Shown: positions 53,304 to 62,670 of the stretch, piece after piece
How positions within the stretch are numbered: position 1 is the first letter of the stretch
How the letters are laid out: each line of letters begins with the position of its first letter
NCBI GenBank assembly: GCA_021604585.1
Contig: BQJG01000003.1
Location: forward strand, 36,312 to 100,311
Direction: 5' to 3'
Source: Hyphococcus sp.
Lineage (GTDB): Bacteria > Pseudomonadota > Alphaproteobacteria > Caulobacterales > Parvularculaceae
DNA: 64,000 nucleotides
The notes under the pieces: generated by a model
What the model saw: the letters and a program-made list of their open reading frames with translations, nothing else
Database searches by the model: none
Told to the model about the DNA's origin: nothing
Translations under genes and position numbers: made by a program

Positions 53304-54350
53304 ATGAGCTTTGCATCTGATAACTGGGCCGGCGCCGCGCCGGAAGTGCTCGAAGCATTGACGCGGGCGAATGACGGCGCTGCGCCTGGCTATGGTGGCG
53401 ACGACCTCACAAAGAAGGTTGAGTCCAAAGTCGCTGACATTTTTGAACGCGATTGCGCCGTATTTTTTGTCGCGACTGGCGGCGCGGCGAATGGGCTGGC
53501 GCTGTCAGTGATGACGCCACCCTACGGCATGGTGCTTTGCCACGAAGAAAGCCATGTACAGATGGATGAGTGCGCCGGGCCGGAATTTTTCACCGGCGGC
53601 GCCAAACTGCTGCCCATTGCAGCAAAGAACGGCAAGCTGACCGCCGAGGCGATCCGAAAGACCCTGAAAGGCTTTCCGCATCGGCCGCCCCATGGCGCGC
53701 CGATCAGCGCTCTGTCGCTGACGCAAGCGACGGAGTGCGGCACAGCATATTCCGTAAACGAACTGACTGAGCTTTGTGCTGCCGCGCATCAAGCAGGCTT
53801 GTCGGTGCATCTCGATGGCGCGCGGTTTTCCAATGCCGTTGCGGCGTCGGGCAGAAGCCCCGCCGACCTCACCTGGAAAGCCGGTGTCGATGTTTTGTGT
53901 TTTGGCGGCACCAAAAATGGCTGCATCGCCGCAGAAGCGGTGATCTTTTTCGCCAAGGCCAAAGCGCTTGATTTTGAGTTCAAGCGCAAACGCGCCGGAC
54001 ATTTGTGGTCAAAAATGCGCTTCATTGCGGCGCAGTTCGACGCCTATCTCGAAGACGGATTGTGGCTGAAGCTCGCAGGCCACGCCAATGCTATGGCGCG
54101 GCGCCTTTCAAAAGGATTGGCGGCGATTGACGGGGTTGAGGTGATCTATCCAACCGACATCAACGAAGTCTTCGTGACGTTTCCTGACGGGGCGGCGGAA
54201 AAACTGCATGAAGCGGGCGATATATTCTACCCATGGATTACGCCCGGCGATCCGGCAAACGGCCGCGCTCACCGGCTGATTTGCTCGTTCCGGACGAGCG
54301 AAGCGGAAGTGGATGGGTTTTTGGATCGCGCCCGAATCGCGTGCGCTTAA
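53304..54350 (+). CDS. Low-specificity L-threonine aldolase family protein
   Basis: A 348-residue PLP enzyme of the beta-eliminating-lyase/threonine aldolase group. FASDNWAGAAPEVLEALT is the N-terminal substrate loop. FFVATGGAANGLALS binds the cofactor phosphate, HEESHVQMDECAGPEFF includes the ring-stacking His, LSVHLDGARFSNAVAAS carries the Asp, and LCFGGTKNGCIAAEA the Schiff-base Lys. It cleaves L-threonine or L-allo-threonine to glycine and acetaldehyde. The start is ATG after GGGTGACGGTGCGCC. Its stop overlaps the stop of the convergent VTT membrane protein by four bases. Confidence 0.92.
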   Translation: MSFASDNWAGAAPEVLEALTRANDGAAPGYGGDDLTKKVESKVADIFERDCAVFFVATGGAANGLALSVMTPPYGMVLCHEESHVQMDECAGPEFFTGGAKLLPIAAKNGKLTAEAIRKTLKGFPHRPPHGAPISALSLTQATECGTAYSVNELTELCAAAHQAGLSVHLDGARFSNAVAASGRSPADLTWKAGVDVLCFGGTKNGCIAAEAVIFFAKAKALDFEFKRKRAGHLWSKMRFIAAQFDAYLEDGLWLKLAGHANAMARRLSKGLAAIDGVEVIYPTDINEVFVTFPDGAAEKLHEAGDIFYPWITPGDPANGRAHRLICSFRTSEAEVDGFLDRARIACA

Positions 54351-54940
54351 ACTTCGCTCATCCATAAACGCCTGGCTGTCCAACCAAGCAGCAGTATGAT
54401 CGCGACTGCGGCGCCGAGCATCATCCAGCCCAGCCATGGCTGGTCAGTCATCATGGCGCCAATTGAAACGAACGCAAAAATTGGCGGGGCCATGCCAATA
54501 GCGGATGTCCAGAGGAATGTCCGGAATTTCACCGGCGCTATGCCTGATCCGTAATTGACGACAGTATATGGAATCAGCGGGATCATCCGTACAAGGAGCA
54601 GAAAAGGTGCGCCGCGCTGTTCAACGGCGCGCTCAAATCGCGCCACTCGCTCCGCCGAAACGAAGCGAATAATCAGCGGCTGAAAAACCGAACGCGCCAG
54701 CGCAAAAGCGAGCATCGCGGCAATCATTGCGCCGAGCCATGTGAGCACAAAGCCCTCGGCTCGTCCGAACGCCATTCCGTTGGCGATGGCGACCGTCTCG
54801 GCCGGTAGGGGTAAGAATGAAACCACAACCATCGCCAAGACTGCGACAACTGGCCCCCAAAAACCAAGATCTTCGATCAGCGCTTCGTAGCGCGCCCCGT
54901 CCCACAGGAACGACCAGAATTCGAGTTCGAAGATTTCCAT
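54347..54940 (-). CDS. TVP38/TMEM64 (VTT, DedA-like) membrane protein
   Basis: A 197-residue inner-membrane protein with about five or six hydrophobic segments. FLPLPAETVAIANGMAFGRAEG and the signature VRMIPLIPYTVVNYGSGIAPVKF mark the VTT domain. DedA and TVP38 proteins are linked to lipid scrambling or flipping and envelope maintenance. The ATG starts MEIFELEFWSF; a ribosome site is not obvious (TGTCAATGGCGGCTC upstream). It lies 102 bases downstream of hemH... on the opposite side, read in the same direction, so the gene order on minus is hemH then this gene. Confidence 0.85.
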   Translation of the reverse strand: MEIFELEFWSFLWDGARYEALIEDLGFWGPVVAVLAMVVVSFLPLPAETVAIANGMAFGRAEGFVLTWLGAMIAAMLAFALARSVFQPLIIRFVSAERVARFERAVEQRGAPFLLLVRMIPLIPYTVVNYGSGIAPVKFRTFLWTSAIGMAPPIFAFVSIGAMMTDQPWLGWMMLGAAVAIILLLGWTARRLWMSEV

Positions 54941-55042
54941 GAGCCGCCATTGACAATGAGTTGGATGATGATGGGCCTGTTGGCGAGAATGGCAAAGGTC
55001 TTGAAGACAGAACGACCAGTTTTGGAGACGAAGCGCCCTACT

Positions 55043-56095
55043 TCAGTCAGAAGTCCATCCGGCCGTCTCGCGCCGAGCAAGATGCTCTAGCAATATTTCC
55101 ATTTCGGGCGCGTCATTGAGGCATGGTATCGAGGTGAAAGTTTCGCCGCCCGCTGCCATAAAGGTCTGTCGCGCAGCGATGTCGATCTCTTCCAGCGTTT
55201 CAATGCAATCAGAAACAAAACCCGGCATAATCACCGCCAGCGATTTAACGCCGTCGCCTGCAAGCCTCTTGATTGTTTCTTCAGTCGACGGTTCGAGCCA
55301 TTTCTCGCGCCCGAATTTCGATTGAAACGTCAGCGGCGCGAAGTCTTCCGTCCACCCCATTTCCGTATGCAACAACCGCGCGGTCTTGGCGCAATGGCAG
55401 TAATAAGGATCGCCCGCATCGAAATAGCGTTGCGGAAGCCCGTGGAAGGAAATGACGACCCGTTCGGGCTGAGTTGATTGTGTCGCCAAATGACGGCGCG
55501 CGACGCCGGCTAAAGCTTCAATATATTTTGCTTCATCGTGAAAGGCCGGCGCCATGCGGATTGCTGGTTGCCAGCGCATTGTTTTCACCGCCGCAAAAAC
55601 CGCATCAGCAACGCTTGCGGTCGTCGTTGCGGAATATTGCGGATAAAGCGGGATGACGAGAATCCGTTCGCATCCATCCTGCTTCATCGCTTCCAGCCGT
55701 GAGGCCACAGACGGATTGCCGTAACGCATGGCCCAATCAACAACAGCGCCGTCGAGCTTTTCGCCGAGCAAGTCCGACTGGCGCCGCGTAAAATAACGCA
55801 GCGGGCTTTCATTGCTCTCCTTGCGCCAGATCTTTGCGTAGTTTCTGGCGGTCGCGGCGGGGCGAATGTTGAGGATGACCCCGTAAAGGATCGGCAACCA
55901 TAAAGCGCGCGGTAAATCGACAATCCGCTTATCGCTCAAGAACTCGCGCAGATAACGCCTGACGGCGCCAGCGTCCGATGCTTCCGGCGTGCCGAGATTG
56001 ACCAGCAGGACGCCAATTTTCGACTCCGGAATGATTGGGTGCCTTGAAGACCTTTCAGACAACGCGCCGGATACTGTCACATCACTGTCATTCAT
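55043..56095 (-). CDS. hemH: Ferrochelatase
   Basis: A 350-residue ferrochelatase that inserts ferrous iron into protoporphyrin IX at the end of heme synthesis. The N-terminal block is IGVLLVNLGTPEASDAGAVRRYLREFLSD in part, with IWRKESNESPL. The catalytic His is in VVISFHGLPQRYF, the YYCHCAKTARLL segment follows, and the acidic metal-path residues are in MPGFVSDCIETLEEIDI. The protein is full length. The start MNDSDVTV was chosen as nearest the conserved domain; an in-frame start to 56173 would add 26 basic residues. It is divergent from the PiT-like gene across 179 bases. Confidence 0.96.
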   Translation of the reverse strand: MNDSDVTVSGALSERSSRHPIIPESKIGVLLVNLGTPEASDAGAVRRYLREFLSDKRIVDLPRALWLPILYGVILNIRPAATARNYAKIWRKESNESPLRYFTRRQSDLLGEKLDGAVVDWAMRYGNPSVASRLEAMKQDGCERILVIPLYPQYSATTTASVADAVFAAVKTMRWQPAIRMAPAFHDEAKYIEALAGVARRHLATQSTQPERVVISFHGLPQRYFDAGDPYYCHCAKTARLLHTEMGWTEDFAPLTFQSKFGREKWLEPSTEETIKRLAGDGVKSLAVIMPGFVSDCIETLEEIDIAARQTFMAAGGETFTSIPCLNDAPEMEILLEHLARRETAGWTSD

Positions 56096-56274
56096 CGGGC
56101 GCGGTCCAATTTTTCTGCTTCTCCTTGAAGGGTTTTGGCAAAAAATCGGGCGCTTGTCACAATAGTGAAACATAAAAAATAGAGGGTGCGCGCAAATTAA
56201 GGGGCAGGGGCGCGGTGTGCGCCGACCCGCCCTGACGGCCGGCTTATGCCGAGCTGTAGCGAGACAGGTCTGGC

Positions 56275-57273
56275 ATGGAAATCGATATTGGCTTTTGGGC
56301 GGCGATTGGCTTCATCTTCGCGGCCTATGCGGTCGTCGGCAATGACGCGTTGCAAACGCTCGGCCCGTTCATCAATTCTAACCGCAACATTCCCTGGCAA
56401 ATATTGTTCGCCTTTACGGCGACTGTCCTGCTCATCGTATTTTTTTACGGCTATTTTCAAAATGGCGGCGACCCGTCTTTCGGACGATTGGACAACGTTA
56501 ACAAATATCCAATCTTTGAACCGAAATGGTATCACGCGCTACCGCCGCTAGCGCTGTTCGTGCTGACCCGGTTTGGTATTCCGGTCTCCACCACATTCAT
56601 GGTGTTGTCGATCTTCGCGACCATGGGCGGCATGTATTCCATGCTGACGAAATCATTGATGGGCTATGTCGTCGCTTTTATTGCTGGCGGTGTGATCTAC
56701 GCCGCGCTGGCGCCAACGCTTGAGCGCTGGTTCATCAAGACCCATGACCAACAGCACGCCATAGGCTGGGTTATCGTGCAATGGACCATGACAGCGTATC
56801 TGTGGGCGGTCTGGTTGATGCAGGATTTCGCCAATATCTATGTCTACCTGCCGCGCGGACTGGATGCGTCCGGCGGTCCGGCGCTCAATCTTTCAGAAGC
56901 CGTCCTGTCTATGTCGGTTATTCTTGTATTGCTCGGCTTCACCTTCTGGAACAAGGGCGGCCCGATCCAGCGCATCCTGCAGTCGAAAACCAGCGTTGAT
57001 GATATCCGCTCTGCTGCGGTGATCAATTTTGTCTACGCCACGTTGTTGTTCTACTTCAAAGAGCTCAACAATATCCCGATGTCGACCACATGGGTTTTTC
57101 TCGGCCTGATTGCGGGACGTGAATTTGCGATCGCCACCATCGATAAAGTGCGATCGACGCAGGCGACTGCAAAGATCGTCATCTCCGATGCGTTCAAAGC
57201 CTTTATCGGACTGCTGGTCAGCGTGGTGCTGGCGGTGGGTCTGCCAATGCTGGCGGTCGCGCTTGGCGGTTAG
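56275..57273 (+). CDS. Divergent PiT-like (inorganic phosphate transporter family) membrane protein
   Basis: A 332-residue protein with about nine membrane spans and an internal repeat. YAVVGNDALQTLGPFI in the first half and VPVSTTF-type motif GIPVSTTFMVLSI echo the G-A-N-D and P-V-S-T-T-H signatures of PiT phosphate transporters. In the second half IPMSTTWVFLGLIAGREFA is the matching repeat. The second G-A-N-D copy is not evident (VDDIRSAAVINF), so the transported ion is uncertain. I infer a sodium- or proton-coupled permease distantly related to PiT. It starts with ATG after CAGGTCTGGC and stops four bases into the convergent small gene. Confidence 0.7.
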   Translation: MEIDIGFWAAIGFIFAAYAVVGNDALQTLGPFINSNRNIPWQILFAFTATVLLIVFFYGYFQNGGDPSFGRLDNVNKYPIFEPKWYHALPPLALFVLTRFGIPVSTTFMVLSIFATMGGMYSMLTKSLMGYVVAFIAGGVIYAALAPTLERWFIKTHDQQHAIGWVIVQWTMTAYLWAVWLMQDFANIYVYLPRGLDASGGPALNLSEAVLSMSVILVLLGFTFWNKGGPIQRILQSKTSVDDIRSAAVINFVYATLLFYFKELNNIPMSTTWVFLGLIAGREFAIATIDKVRSTQATAKIVISDAFKAFIGLLVSVVLAVGLPMLAVALGG

Positions 57274-57623
57274 TCGCTTCGCTCTTCGGGTTTGGGCTTA
57301 AAGCGCGCGGCTTTGTCTTTCACCCGATACCGCGCCTCATCTTGCCGGCGGAATCTTTGCAGTGCCCGCGCATTTTCGTCACTCTGGCGATAGGTGACAG
57401 CGTTTGGATTTTCTTCGCGGCTGTCCCGCATGCCGGCTGGTTTGCGTGCGGTGCGGTCCTTAATACGATAGGATTTGCGCGGTCCGTGTTTGGCGATCTC
57501 TGGATCGTCAACCAGCGCTAACAGCCCAATCAGCCCATCGGATTTCGCTTCCTCATTTTGCAGATACCAAAACAAAACAACAGCGAAGACCGCGACAATG
57601 AGCAGAAATTCAAGCGTGTCCAT
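57270..57623 (-). CDS. Small membrane-anchored basic protein of unknown function
   Basis: A 117-residue protein with one N-terminal span (LEFLLIVAVFAVVLFWYLQ) and a charged soluble tail. The tail contains two similar basic segments, SYRIKDRTARKPAG near residues 51-64 and RYRVKDKAARFKPK near 97-110, suggesting an internal duplication and perhaps nucleic acid or lipid binding. I do not recognise the family. It converges on and overlaps the PiT-like gene by four bases. No ribosome site stands out before the ATG (GGAATAACT). Confidence 0.65.
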   Translation of the reverse strand: MDTLEFLLIVAVFAVVLFWYLQNEEAKSDGLIGLLALVDDPEIAKHGPRKSYRIKDRTARKPAGMRDSREENPNAVTYRQSDENARALQRFRRQDEARYRVKDKAARFKPKPEERSD

Positions 57624-57773
57624 AGTTATTCCAGTTGGCTTGGCCCGACACTAGCGGCAATCAGGCGGTGAGGGAAACCGCCATTCACCATTGCAATTGC
57701 CGTGCTAGGCCGGCTGAGAGGCATGTTAACCATCATATGGACGGGCCGCGACAATCCATTTAGACATCGCGCC

Positions 57774-58580
57774 ATGAAATATTCAGGAAAAACAGCGCTG
57801 GTCACTGGCGCATCCGCAGGCATCGGCGCCACCTTCGCGCGCGCCTATGCGGCCAAGGGCGCCAATCTGATTCTTGTGGCGCGGCGTGAAGAGCGCTTGC
57901 GCGAACTGGCCGCCGAGCTGGAGCAAAAGCACGCAATCAAAGCGCGGTTCATCGCCGCCGACCTCGCTGACCCGCTCGCCCCGCAACGGGTTTTCGACAG
58001 GCTTCAGGCCGAAGGTGCGACCGTCGACATTCTCGTCAACAATGCCGGTTACGGTTTGCCGGGCGGCTATACGGAAAATGACTGGGCGGCCCACCGGGCG
58101 TTTCTCGAACTGATGGTGAATTCCTACGCGCAAATGACGCGGCATTTTTTGCCGGGCATGATTGACCGAAAATACGGGCGCATCATTCAGGTCGCCTCGC
58201 TGGCCGGCTTGGTGCCCGGCTCGGCCGGACACACATTGTATGGTCCGTCAAAGGCGTTCCTTGTCAGCTTCGCGCAATCGCTCGCCGCCGAATGCGCTGG
58301 CTCCAACGTTAGATCGTCCGCCTTGTGTCCGGGCTTCACCTATTCGGAGTTTCACGACGTCAATTCAACGCGAGGGCTCGTGTCGCAACTTCCCAAATAT
58401 ATGTTCATGCAGGCCGAACCTGTTGTCGAAGGCGCGATTGACGCCGTTGAGCGCAGCAAGGCTGTTTACGTGCCCGGCGCATGGAACAAATTTGTCGCCT
58501 GGCTGTCGCGCACGCTGCCCCGGTCCATGTCGGAGAACATGGTCAAGAATCAGTCTAAGCGATTCCGGGCTAAGCATTAA
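57774..58580 (+). CDS. Short-chain dehydrogenase/reductase
   Basis: A 268-residue classical SDR. The cofactor loop is ALVTGASAGIGATFARAYA, with RREERLREL suggesting NADP preference. VNNAGYGLPGGYTEND is conserved, the Ser is in IIQVASLAGLVPGSA, and the Tyr/Lys pair is in TLYGPSKAFLVSF. The C-terminus is basic and somewhat extended (KNQSKRFRAKH). Length and wording match the DltE-like group (COG0300) of membrane-associated reductases with unknown lipid or steroid substrates. The ATG at 57774 begins MKYSGKTALV; an earlier start to 57702 would add a non-conserved leader. It stands alone. Confidence 0.88.
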   Translation: MKYSGKTALVTGASAGIGATFARAYAAKGANLILVARREERLRELAAELEQKHAIKARFIAADLADPLAPQRVFDRLQAEGATVDILVNNAGYGLPGGYTENDWAAHRAFLELMVNSYAQMTRHFLPGMIDRKYGRIIQVASLAGLVPGSAGHTLYGPSKAFLVSFAQSLAAECAGSNVRSSALCPGFTYSEFHDVNSTRGLVSQLPKYMFMQAEPVVEGAIDAVERSKAVYVPGAWNKFVAWLSRTLPRSMSENMVKNQSKRFRAKH

Positions 58581-58634
58581 TCCGGCAAGTTTCTGCGCCT
58601 GACGTAAAGCGCAGAAACTCAAGGTGAAATTACA

Positions 58635-58979
58635 TCAGTTCATGGCTGCAAAATTACGGGCGGATTTCGCTTGCGCATGCGTTTGACGAAGTCGCGCATC
58701 GCCAATGTTTTGAACCCAGTCCTCGACAAGGTCGGATTCGCATTGCGCAGAGATTTTCTTTGCATAAAGAGCGCGCGCATTTTTGACGCCGCAAGCGCTT
58801 CCAGCCTTGCTTTCGATGCGGCGATAGAGGCTCTGAACGCTTGCAGTTGTCTGCAACTCACTCGCTTTGTAGCCAAAAGCGGCGTGGTTGTTTATTGAAG
58901 ACGCATTCGCGGCGCCGACTGCAGCAAAGGTCGAAAGCGCAGTAATTGCAACGATGTTGAGAGGTTTTGTTCTGGGCAT
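58635..58979 (-). CDS. UrcA family protein
   Basis: A 114-residue exported protein. The signal peptide (LNIVAITALSTFAAVGAANA) is followed by the UrcA pattern: ASELQTTASVQSLYRRIESK, then a Cys in AGSACGVKN, a second Cys in SAQCESDLVEDWVQNIGDARL. The two cysteines probably form a disulfide in the periplasm. UrcA proteins are abundant in Caulobacterales and Sphingomonadales; the function is unknown. AAAGGAG six bases before the ATG decides the start. Confidence 0.88.
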   Translation of the reverse strand: MPRTKPLNIVAITALSTFAAVGAANASSINNHAAFGYKASELQTTASVQSLYRRIESKAGSACGVKNARALYAKKISAQCESDLVEDWVQNIGDARLRQTHAQAKSARNFAAMN

Positions 58980-59263
58980 GGGGGGCTCCTTTGGCGGGTT
59001 CCGCCGTTGGTGTTGGATTTATCGCGCCCCCGCGCATCAAAGCCGCCGGCCCACGGAGGGAAATGCGCGCCTTTGGCTTTGATGAGATAAAGATATGACC
59101 ACGGAGCAATAAAGAAAAGCCGCTTTGGCGCGCGCGCAAAACGCCTTATCGCAAACGAAACCCCGCAACGGCGGTTTGTTGCGCGGCTAATTATTTTTGC
59201 TTGCGAAGTAAGCTTATTCGGCGGGCGTTCACGTCGCAGCGCGAATTCCGGTGAAGTAAGAAG

Positions 59264-60136
59264 CTAATCCTTCTTCCCGAAGATTTTATTTTTCAATGCG
59301 ATCAACGGAAGGAACAACAAAATCCACAATTTTTTGGCAAGCCCTAACACTAGCGCCCCAAGGCCCACGGCCAGCGCCTTGCCAAATTTAACTCCGACGA
59401 GGCCCGCGAGGACACCGAGCACGCCCGCTGCTGCAATTTTATCGCCCTCGCTAAAATCAGCATAGGTTTCAGAAGTTTTCGGCATATATGCGCCAAGCAC
59501 TTCTTCGATATTGGCCTTCACTTCCTCAGAAGGGAGTGCGGTGTCGAGAGGCACCATGGCGAACGCCACATAACCGCGCCGATCAAAAACGGTCGCTTTT
59601 ATATTTATTTGCGGTTCTCCGTTCCAGATCAGTTTCGTTGCATAGAACAGGTAGTTGTTCTCTTTATCGAGCGTTGGATAAACGAGCCAGCTGTCGAGGA
59701 TGATCTCAGCGCCGATCGCCTCGCCTTGAGCTTTCACGCTCTGTTCGAGTGACTTCCAGATTTCTTCGATTTTTTGATCGCGGTCTGCGCTCTCCCAATC
59801 CTCATAGCGTACAAACCCTTCTGAATTGGGCTTTTCCACGATGAGCGTGTCTAGCGTATTTGTTGGCGTAATGAAGATCTTGTCGAGACCGCTGCAGCTG
59901 GAACGATCCCAACCCCAGCCGGTCGTGACCAAGTGGCACGCATCGTTGACGCTCAAATATAGGCCGCTTTGCGTTACGGGTGACAATGTTCCGCGTAAAA
60001 GCTCCATGGGCTCTTCGAACGGAATAGGATCATAAACATATGCGTCTTCGTCTTGTGCGCTCGCCGGCGCGGCGAGGAAAATGCAAGCAAAGCTAAGAAA
60101 ACACACAAATTTGTTGAGTATGGATTTCGTAAACAC
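59264..60136 (-). CDS. DUF2167 family membrane-anchored protein
   Basis: A 290-residue protein with a signal peptide (VCFLSFACIFLAAPASAQD). The luminal domain has GFVRYEDWESADRDQKIEEI and NYLFYATKLIWNGEPQINIKA, and the C-terminal part EEVLGAYMPKTSETYADFSEG is followed by DKIAAAGVLGVLAGLVGVKF and KKLWILLFLPLIALKN. The pattern Y-A-D-F-x-x-G-D-K-x-A-A plus two C-terminal spans is the hallmark of DUF2167. The function is unknown. It starts with GTG seven bases after GAGGGGCG. The 284 bases between it and the UrcA gene hold no clear gene. Confidence 0.82.
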   Translation of the reverse strand: MFTKSILNKFVCFLSFACIFLAAPASAQDEDAYVYDPIPFEEPMELLRGTLSPVTQSGLYLSVNDACHLVTTGWGWDRSSCSGLDKIFITPTNTLDTLIVEKPNSEGFVRYEDWESADRDQKIEEIWKSLEQSVKAQGEAIGAEIILDSWLVYPTLDKENNYLFYATKLIWNGEPQINIKATVFDRRGYVAFAMVPLDTALPSEEVKANIEEVLGAYMPKTSETYADFSEGDKIAAAGVLGVLAGLVGVKFGKALAVGLGALVLGLAKKLWILLFLPLIALKNKIFGKKD

Positions 60137-60233
60137 AGGATTCGCCCCTCGTAAAATTTGCGAGGCAGACTATACGCCAAGTGTTAACAGAGCAACCATG
60201 CTTGAAGAACAAGTATAGTTATTGTTTGCATAC

Positions 60234-62528
60234 TTACGCGATCTTTTCCGCCCAGCTTCTATGCTCGGAATCGAGTTCATAGGCGGCCATGGCGGCGAGC
60301 GTGACGATGTCAGTCACACCGGCGCCCACTTGTGCGATTTGCACCGGCCGCTCAAGCCCGATCAGCACCGGCCCCAACACCATGGCGCCGCCAACTTCGC
60401 CCAAGAGCTTGGTCGAAATCGCAGCGGAGTGAACGCCCGGTGTGATCAAGACGTTGGCTTCGCCTTTGAGGCGCGAGAAAGGATAGATGCTGCGGATTTG
60501 TTCATTGAGCGCCATGCGCGGCGTCATCTCGCCTTCATATTCAAAGTCCACGTCGCGCCGCTTATCGAGCAGCGCGACGGCGCCGGCGACACGGCGCGAA
60601 TGTTCCGTGTCCGGGTTGCCAAAGTTGGAATAAGAAACGAAGGCGACTTTCGGAGGGAATCCCATATGCCGCGCCGCGTGCGCGACCTGCATGGCGATAT
60701 CGGCGAGATCGTCTGGCCCCGGCAATTCGGTGACGTTGGTGTCGGCGACGAAGAGGGTGCGGTTCTTGGTGAGAATGATCGACATGCCGACCATGCGCTC
60801 GCCGGGCCGCGGATCGAGCGCCAGGCGCACGTTTGACAGCGCCACGTCATAGTTACGGGTGACGCCAGTGACCATCCCGTCTGCGTGACCATGCGCCAGC
60901 ATGCAGGCCGCATAGACGTTGCGATCCGTATTGACGAGGCGCGAAGCATCGCGATGCAAATGACCTTTGCGCTGCAGGCGCTTGTAAAGGTATTCTGTAT
61001 AAAGATCGCTGTGCGTCGATGTGCGCGAATGATAGGTTTCAAATTCGTGATTGACCGGCAGGCCTGCGTCAGCCAGCGCGTTTTTGATATGATCGTCGCG
61101 GCCGATCAGGATCGGCGTGCCAAGGCCTTCCTGCTGGAAGGCGTAGGCGGCGCGCACGACGGCGACTTCTTCGCCTTCGGCAAACACAATCCGCTTCGGT
61201 TTTTCCGCGCCGCGAAGGGATGAATAGACCTTCTGCAGGAAGGACGCAGACGGGTCGAGACGCGCAGCCAGCGTTTGCTTATATGCGTAAAGATTTTCTA
61301 TTGGCTTTCGCGCAACGCCTGAATCGGCGGCCGCCTTGGCGACGGCTGGCGGAATTTCGGAAATCAGGCGCGGATCGAACGGCGTCGGGATAATATAGCC
61401 AGGGCCGTATTTAAGCCGCTTGCCATAGGCGGCGGCGACTTCGTCAGGCACATCTTCACGCGCCAGTTTTGCAAGCGCGCGGGCGCAGGCGATCTTCATC
61501 TCTTCATTGATGGTGCGCGCGCGCGCATCAAGGGCGCCGCGGAAAATATAGGGAAAGCCGAGAACATTGTTGACCTGGTTCGGGTAATCGGAGCGTCCAG
61601 TGGCGATGATCGCATCCTGACGCACGGCGAGAATCTCTTCCGGCGTGATTTCCGGGGTCGGATTGGCCATGGCGAAAATGATCGGGTTCTTAGCCATGGA
61701 TTTGACCATGTCTTGCGACACCGCGCCGGCGACCGAAAGTCCGATGCAAACATCGGCGCCGTCCATGGCTTCGGCCAGAGTCTTTTTGTCGGTCTCGACG
61801 GCGTGCGCAGAGCGCCACTGATCGAGCTGGCGGCTTTTGGAGAGAACGCCTTTGGAATCGCAGACCAGCGCATTCTCATGCGGCAGGCCCATCGCCTTGA
61901 TCAGCCCGATGACGGAAAGCGCAGACGACCCCGCGCCAGAGACAGCGACTTTGACTTCCTTGATCGACTTGCCGGAGATATCGAGCGCGTTGAGGAGGCC
62001 CGCCGCCGCGATGATCGCCGTGCCGTGCTGGTCGTCATGGAACACCGGAATGTCCATGAGCTCTTTCAGGCGCTGTTCGATGATGAAGCTTTCTGGCGCT
62101 GCGATGTCTTCGAGGTTGATGCCGCCGAAGGCGGGGCCGAGATATTTGACGGCGTTGATGAATTCGTCCGGGTCTTTGGTGTCGACTTCGATGTCGATGG
62201 AATCGATATCGGCGAAGCGTTTGAACAGGACCGACTTGCCCTCCATTACCGGCTTGGAGGCGAGCGCGCCAAGGTCGCCCATGCCGAGGATCGCCGTGCC
62301 GTTGGAAATGACCGCGACCATGTTGCCCTTGGACGTATAGTCGTAAGCCTTGTCCGGATCGTCGGCGATCGCCTGCACCGGAACGGCAACGCCGGGCGAA
62401 TAGGCGAGCGACAGATCGCGCTGGGTCGCCATCGGCTTGGTCGGCGTGATCTCCAGCTTGCCGGGTTTGCCGCGGCTGTGAAAATCGAGTGCTTCCTGAT
62501 CGGTGAATTTCTTGGAATTTTCGTCCAT
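60234..62528 (-). CDS. maeB: NADP-dependent malic enzyme with phosphotransacetylase-like domain
   Basis: A 764-residue MaeB-type enzyme decarboxylating malate to pyruvate and feeding NADPH and acetyl-CoA. The N-terminal half has SLAYSPGVAVPVQAIADDP with the catalytic Tyr, YTSKGNMVAVISNGTAILG with Lys, INLEDIAAPESF (metal Glu/Asp) and DIPVFHDDQHGTAI. Residues ~430-764 form the phosphate acetyltransferase-like domain (KRIVFAEGEEVAVVRAAYAF, NVLITPGVHSAAISTKLL), which in MaeB is regulatory. The length is typical. The ATG starts MDENSKKFTDQEALDFH. No strong ribosome site is visible. It is divergent from the NfuA-like gene across 142 bases. Confidence 0.96.
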   Translation of the reverse strand: MDENSKKFTDQEALDFHSRGKPGKLEITPTKPMATQRDLSLAYSPGVAVPVQAIADDPDKAYDYTSKGNMVAVISNGTAILGMGDLGALASKPVMEGKSVLFKRFADIDSIDIEVDTKDPDEFINAVKYLGPAFGGINLEDIAAPESFIIEQRLKELMDIPVFHDDQHGTAIIAAAGLLNALDISGKSIKEVKVAVSGAGSSALSVIGLIKAMGLPHENALVCDSKGVLSKSRQLDQWRSAHAVETDKKTLAEAMDGADVCIGLSVAGAVSQDMVKSMAKNPIIFAMANPTPEITPEEILAVRQDAIIATGRSDYPNQVNNVLGFPYIFRGALDARARTINEEMKIACARALAKLAREDVPDEVAAAYGKRLKYGPGYIIPTPFDPRLISEIPPAVAKAAADSGVARKPIENLYAYKQTLAARLDPSASFLQKVYSSLRGAEKPKRIVFAEGEEVAVVRAAYAFQQEGLGTPILIGRDDHIKNALADAGLPVNHEFETYHSRTSTHSDLYTEYLYKRLQRKGHLHRDASRLVNTDRNVYAACMLAHGHADGMVTGVTRNYDVALSNVRLALDPRPGERMVGMSIILTKNRTLFVADTNVTELPGPDDLADIAMQVAHAARHMGFPPKVAFVSYSNFGNPDTEHSRRVAGAVALLDKRRDVDFEYEGEMTPRMALNEQIRSIYPFSRLKGEANVLITPGVHSAAISTKLLGEVGGAMVLGPVLIGLERPVQIAQVGAGVTDIVTLAAMAAYELDSEHRSWAEKIA

Positions 62529-62670
62529 GGGGTGCGGTTTCCGGCTGTTAAGGTGATTTCTTCTGGCTTAACGCGGATGTTATGGCCGGGCAATGCGAGA
62601 GCGGCCGATATCCGGTTGCAACACCCTTTTGCCGCCACTACTTGTGACGCATCAACAAAAGGCTCCCGTG

